Below the pieces are notes generated by a model. It was not told the origin of the DNA, did not search any database, and saw nothing but the letters and a program-made list of their open reading frames with translations. A stretch of DNA of 6,903 bases from an uncultured Anaerolineaceae bacterium. Lineage in GTDB: Bacteria > Chloroflexota > Anaerolineae > Anaerolineales > Anaerolineaceae. A program made the translations under genes and the position numbers. Numbering within the stretch: the stretch's first letter is position 1; every line of letters begins with the position of its first letter. Positions 6,030 to 6,903 of this stretch are shown here, in pieces. The stretch lies in contig CALDSL010000591.1 in NCBI GenBank assembly GCA_937920255.1, positions 1-6,903 of the forward strand, read 5' to 3'.

Positions 6030-6682
6030 ACACACGCGTGCGCATATTAATAGTTGATGACCAGGCCCTGTTTCGCGAAGGGCTGCATACCTTGTTGTCG
6101 GTTCAACCGGATTTCGAGGTGGTGGGCGAGGCGGGCAACGGCGAGGAAGCCATCCGCCTGGCGGCCAACACGCGTCCTAATGTGATCTTGATGGATTTGC
6201 GCATGCCGGTGCTGGACGGTGTATCGGCTACCCGCCGGCTGCACCAGCTACTGCCAGACAGCCGCGTGATCGTACTGACAACCTTTGATGACGACGAGCT
6301 GGTCTTTGACGGCCTGCGCGCCGGCGCGGCTGGATACCTGCTGAAAGACGTTTCTTCAGAGAAATTATTTGAGGCGGTTCGTGTAGCCGCGCGCGGTGAC
6401 TATTTCCTGCTGCCGTCGATCACGGCCAAGGTGGTGGCCGAGTTTGCGCGCCTTTCCAAACCGGCGCCAAAGATCGTCGAGCCGTTGGCGGAACCGCTCT
6501 CGCCGCGCGAGGTGGAAATTCTCAAGCTGGTGGCGACTGGCGCCAGCAATAAGGAGATCGCCGAGTCTCTGGTGATCGCCGAAGGGACTGTGAAGAACCA
6601 CCTGACCAGCATTTTTAGCAAATTGAATGTCAAAGACCGTATGCAGGCGGTGATCAAGGCGGGTGACTATGGCATCCTGTAA
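6026..6682 (+). CDS. NarL/LuxR-family response regulator
   Basis: This 218-aa DNA-binding response regulator is the cognate partner of the kinase it overlaps by 4 nt. The receiver domain (about 5-120) has acidic Asp11 and Asp12, phospho-acceptor Asp57 in ILMDLRMP, Thr85 and Lys107 in YLLKD, so all the switch residues are present. A linker of about 30 residues leads to a C-terminal GerE/LuxR helix-turn-helix (about 156-215) with LSPREVEILKLVATGASNKE and GTVKNHLTSIFSKLNVKDR. Length and layout are standard for the NarL family. Phosphorylation by the kinase should promote dimerisation and promoter binding. Targets are not known; the membrane protein that starts 129 nt downstream and the kinase promoter itself are candidates. 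Confidence 0.95.
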   Translation: MNTRVRILIVDDQALFREGLHTLLSVQPDFEVVGEAGNGEEAIRLAANTRPNVILMDLRMPVLDGVSATRRLHQLLPDSRVIVLTTFDDDELVFDGLRAGAAGYLLKDVSSEKLFEAVRVAARGDYFLLPSITAKVVAEFARLSKPAPKIVEPLAEPLSPREVEILKLVATGASNKEIAESLVIAEGTVKNHLTSIFSKLNVKDRMQAVIKAGDYGIL

Positions 6683-6736
6683 TTCAGCCCGGGTCACATG
6701 TATCACAGCCGGTGTTATCAGCGGTATGCGTTCTAG

Positions 6737-6752
6737 TGTGACGTTGCGCACA
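6737..6752. promoter_or_regulatory. Second Crp/Fnr-like dyad, upstream of the partial membrane protein gene
   Basis: TGTGACGTTGCGCACA matches TGTGA-N6-TCACA at 9 of 10 bases and shares TGTGACG with the site at 4740. It lies 60 nt before the ATG at 6812. A second dyad, GGTAC-GAT-GTACC (6773-6785), sits between it and the gene. I see no good promoter in this 129-nt gap: TACGAT (6775-6780) lacks a -35 box at normal spacing. I also see no intrinsic terminator for the upstream operon. Confidence 0.3.
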
Positions 6753-6811
6753 TCCGCGGTCATGCCGAACCGGGTACGATGTACCTGCACCCGCGCGCGA
6801 GGTAGGCTGCA

Positions 6812-6903
6812 ATGAATGACGGAAAATCGCGAAGCATACGATTGCCGTTACGGCACTGGTCTGAAGTGGCGGGCATCTACTTTATTGTGATTGGTCTGGT
6901 GGT
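6812..6903 (+). CDS. N-terminus of a probable membrane protein (cut by window end)
   Basis: An open frame of 30 codons starts at the ATG at 6812 and runs off the right edge. It begins MNDGKSRSIRLPLRHWSEVA and continues GIYFIVIGLVV, that is, a basic N-terminal tail followed by the start of a transmembrane helix, as in a cytoplasmic-N-terminus membrane protein. GAGG and AGG lie 8-14 nt upstream as possible ribosome sites. The alternative ATG at 6816 is in another frame that stops after 24 codons. The family cannot be recognised from this much sequence. It lies 129 nt after the response regulator on the same strand. Confidence 0.5.
   Translation, partial: MNDGKSRSIRLPLRHWSEVAGIYFIVIGLV

Noticed and set aside
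1..6903. CRISPR array, mobile element, tRNA or rRNA
   Set aside because: I found no regularly spaced direct repeats outside the linker repeat, no transposase or integrase frame, no paired terminal repeats, and no cloverleaf or rRNA-like segment.

Overview
The window looks like bacterial chromosome of moderately high GC. Two lipoproteins have a Cys lipobox followed by a long Ala/Thr/Pro linker, in one case a 9-residue repeat of the ATEAPAAPA type. That style, together with the families present, suggests Chloroflexota (Anaerolineae-like). This is an inference from protein style; there is no rRNA or marker gene here to confirm it.

Layout: the left two thirds carry four genes, all on the minus strand (given here right to left). 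They are a B12-binding-type radical SAM enzyme of the DUF4070-containing group (3131-4660), an SGNH/GDSL-like lipoprotein whose expected nucleophilic Ser is Cys (1989-2954), a YhhQ/VUT-family queuosine-precursor transporter (1129-1899), and a PhnD-type phosphate/phosphonate ABC-transporter binding lipoprotein (965 to the left edge, 3' end missing). Gaps of about 90 to 180 bases separate them. Three of the four have a recognisable promoter of their own, so they look like separate transcription units, not one operon. A divergent intergenic region (4661-4844) separates them from a plus-strand unit. That unit is a six-TM HisKA_3 sensor kinase (4845-6029) overlapping by 4 nt a NarL/LuxR-type response regulator (6026-6682), followed by the first 30 codons of a probable membrane protein (from 6812).

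How they work together: only the kinase and regulator are clearly one functional unit, by overlap and matching families. The partial membrane protein downstream may be a target or partner of the pair. The minus-strand genes share no obvious pathway: nutrient uptake, tRNA-modification precursor salvage, a secreted hydrolase-like protein and a radical SAM enzyme of unknown substrate.

The most unusual non-coding signals are a 39-bp dyad overlapping the -10 box of the lipoprotein gene, a perfect 12-bp-arm palindrome just past the radical SAM gene, a consensus -10 box placed so that the kinase mRNA may be leaderless, and two Crp/Fnr-like TGTGA-N6-TCACA dyads flanking the two-component genes. I found no CRISPR array, tRNA, rRNA, insertion sequence or defence-like system. 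No intergenic stretch exceeds 300 bases.
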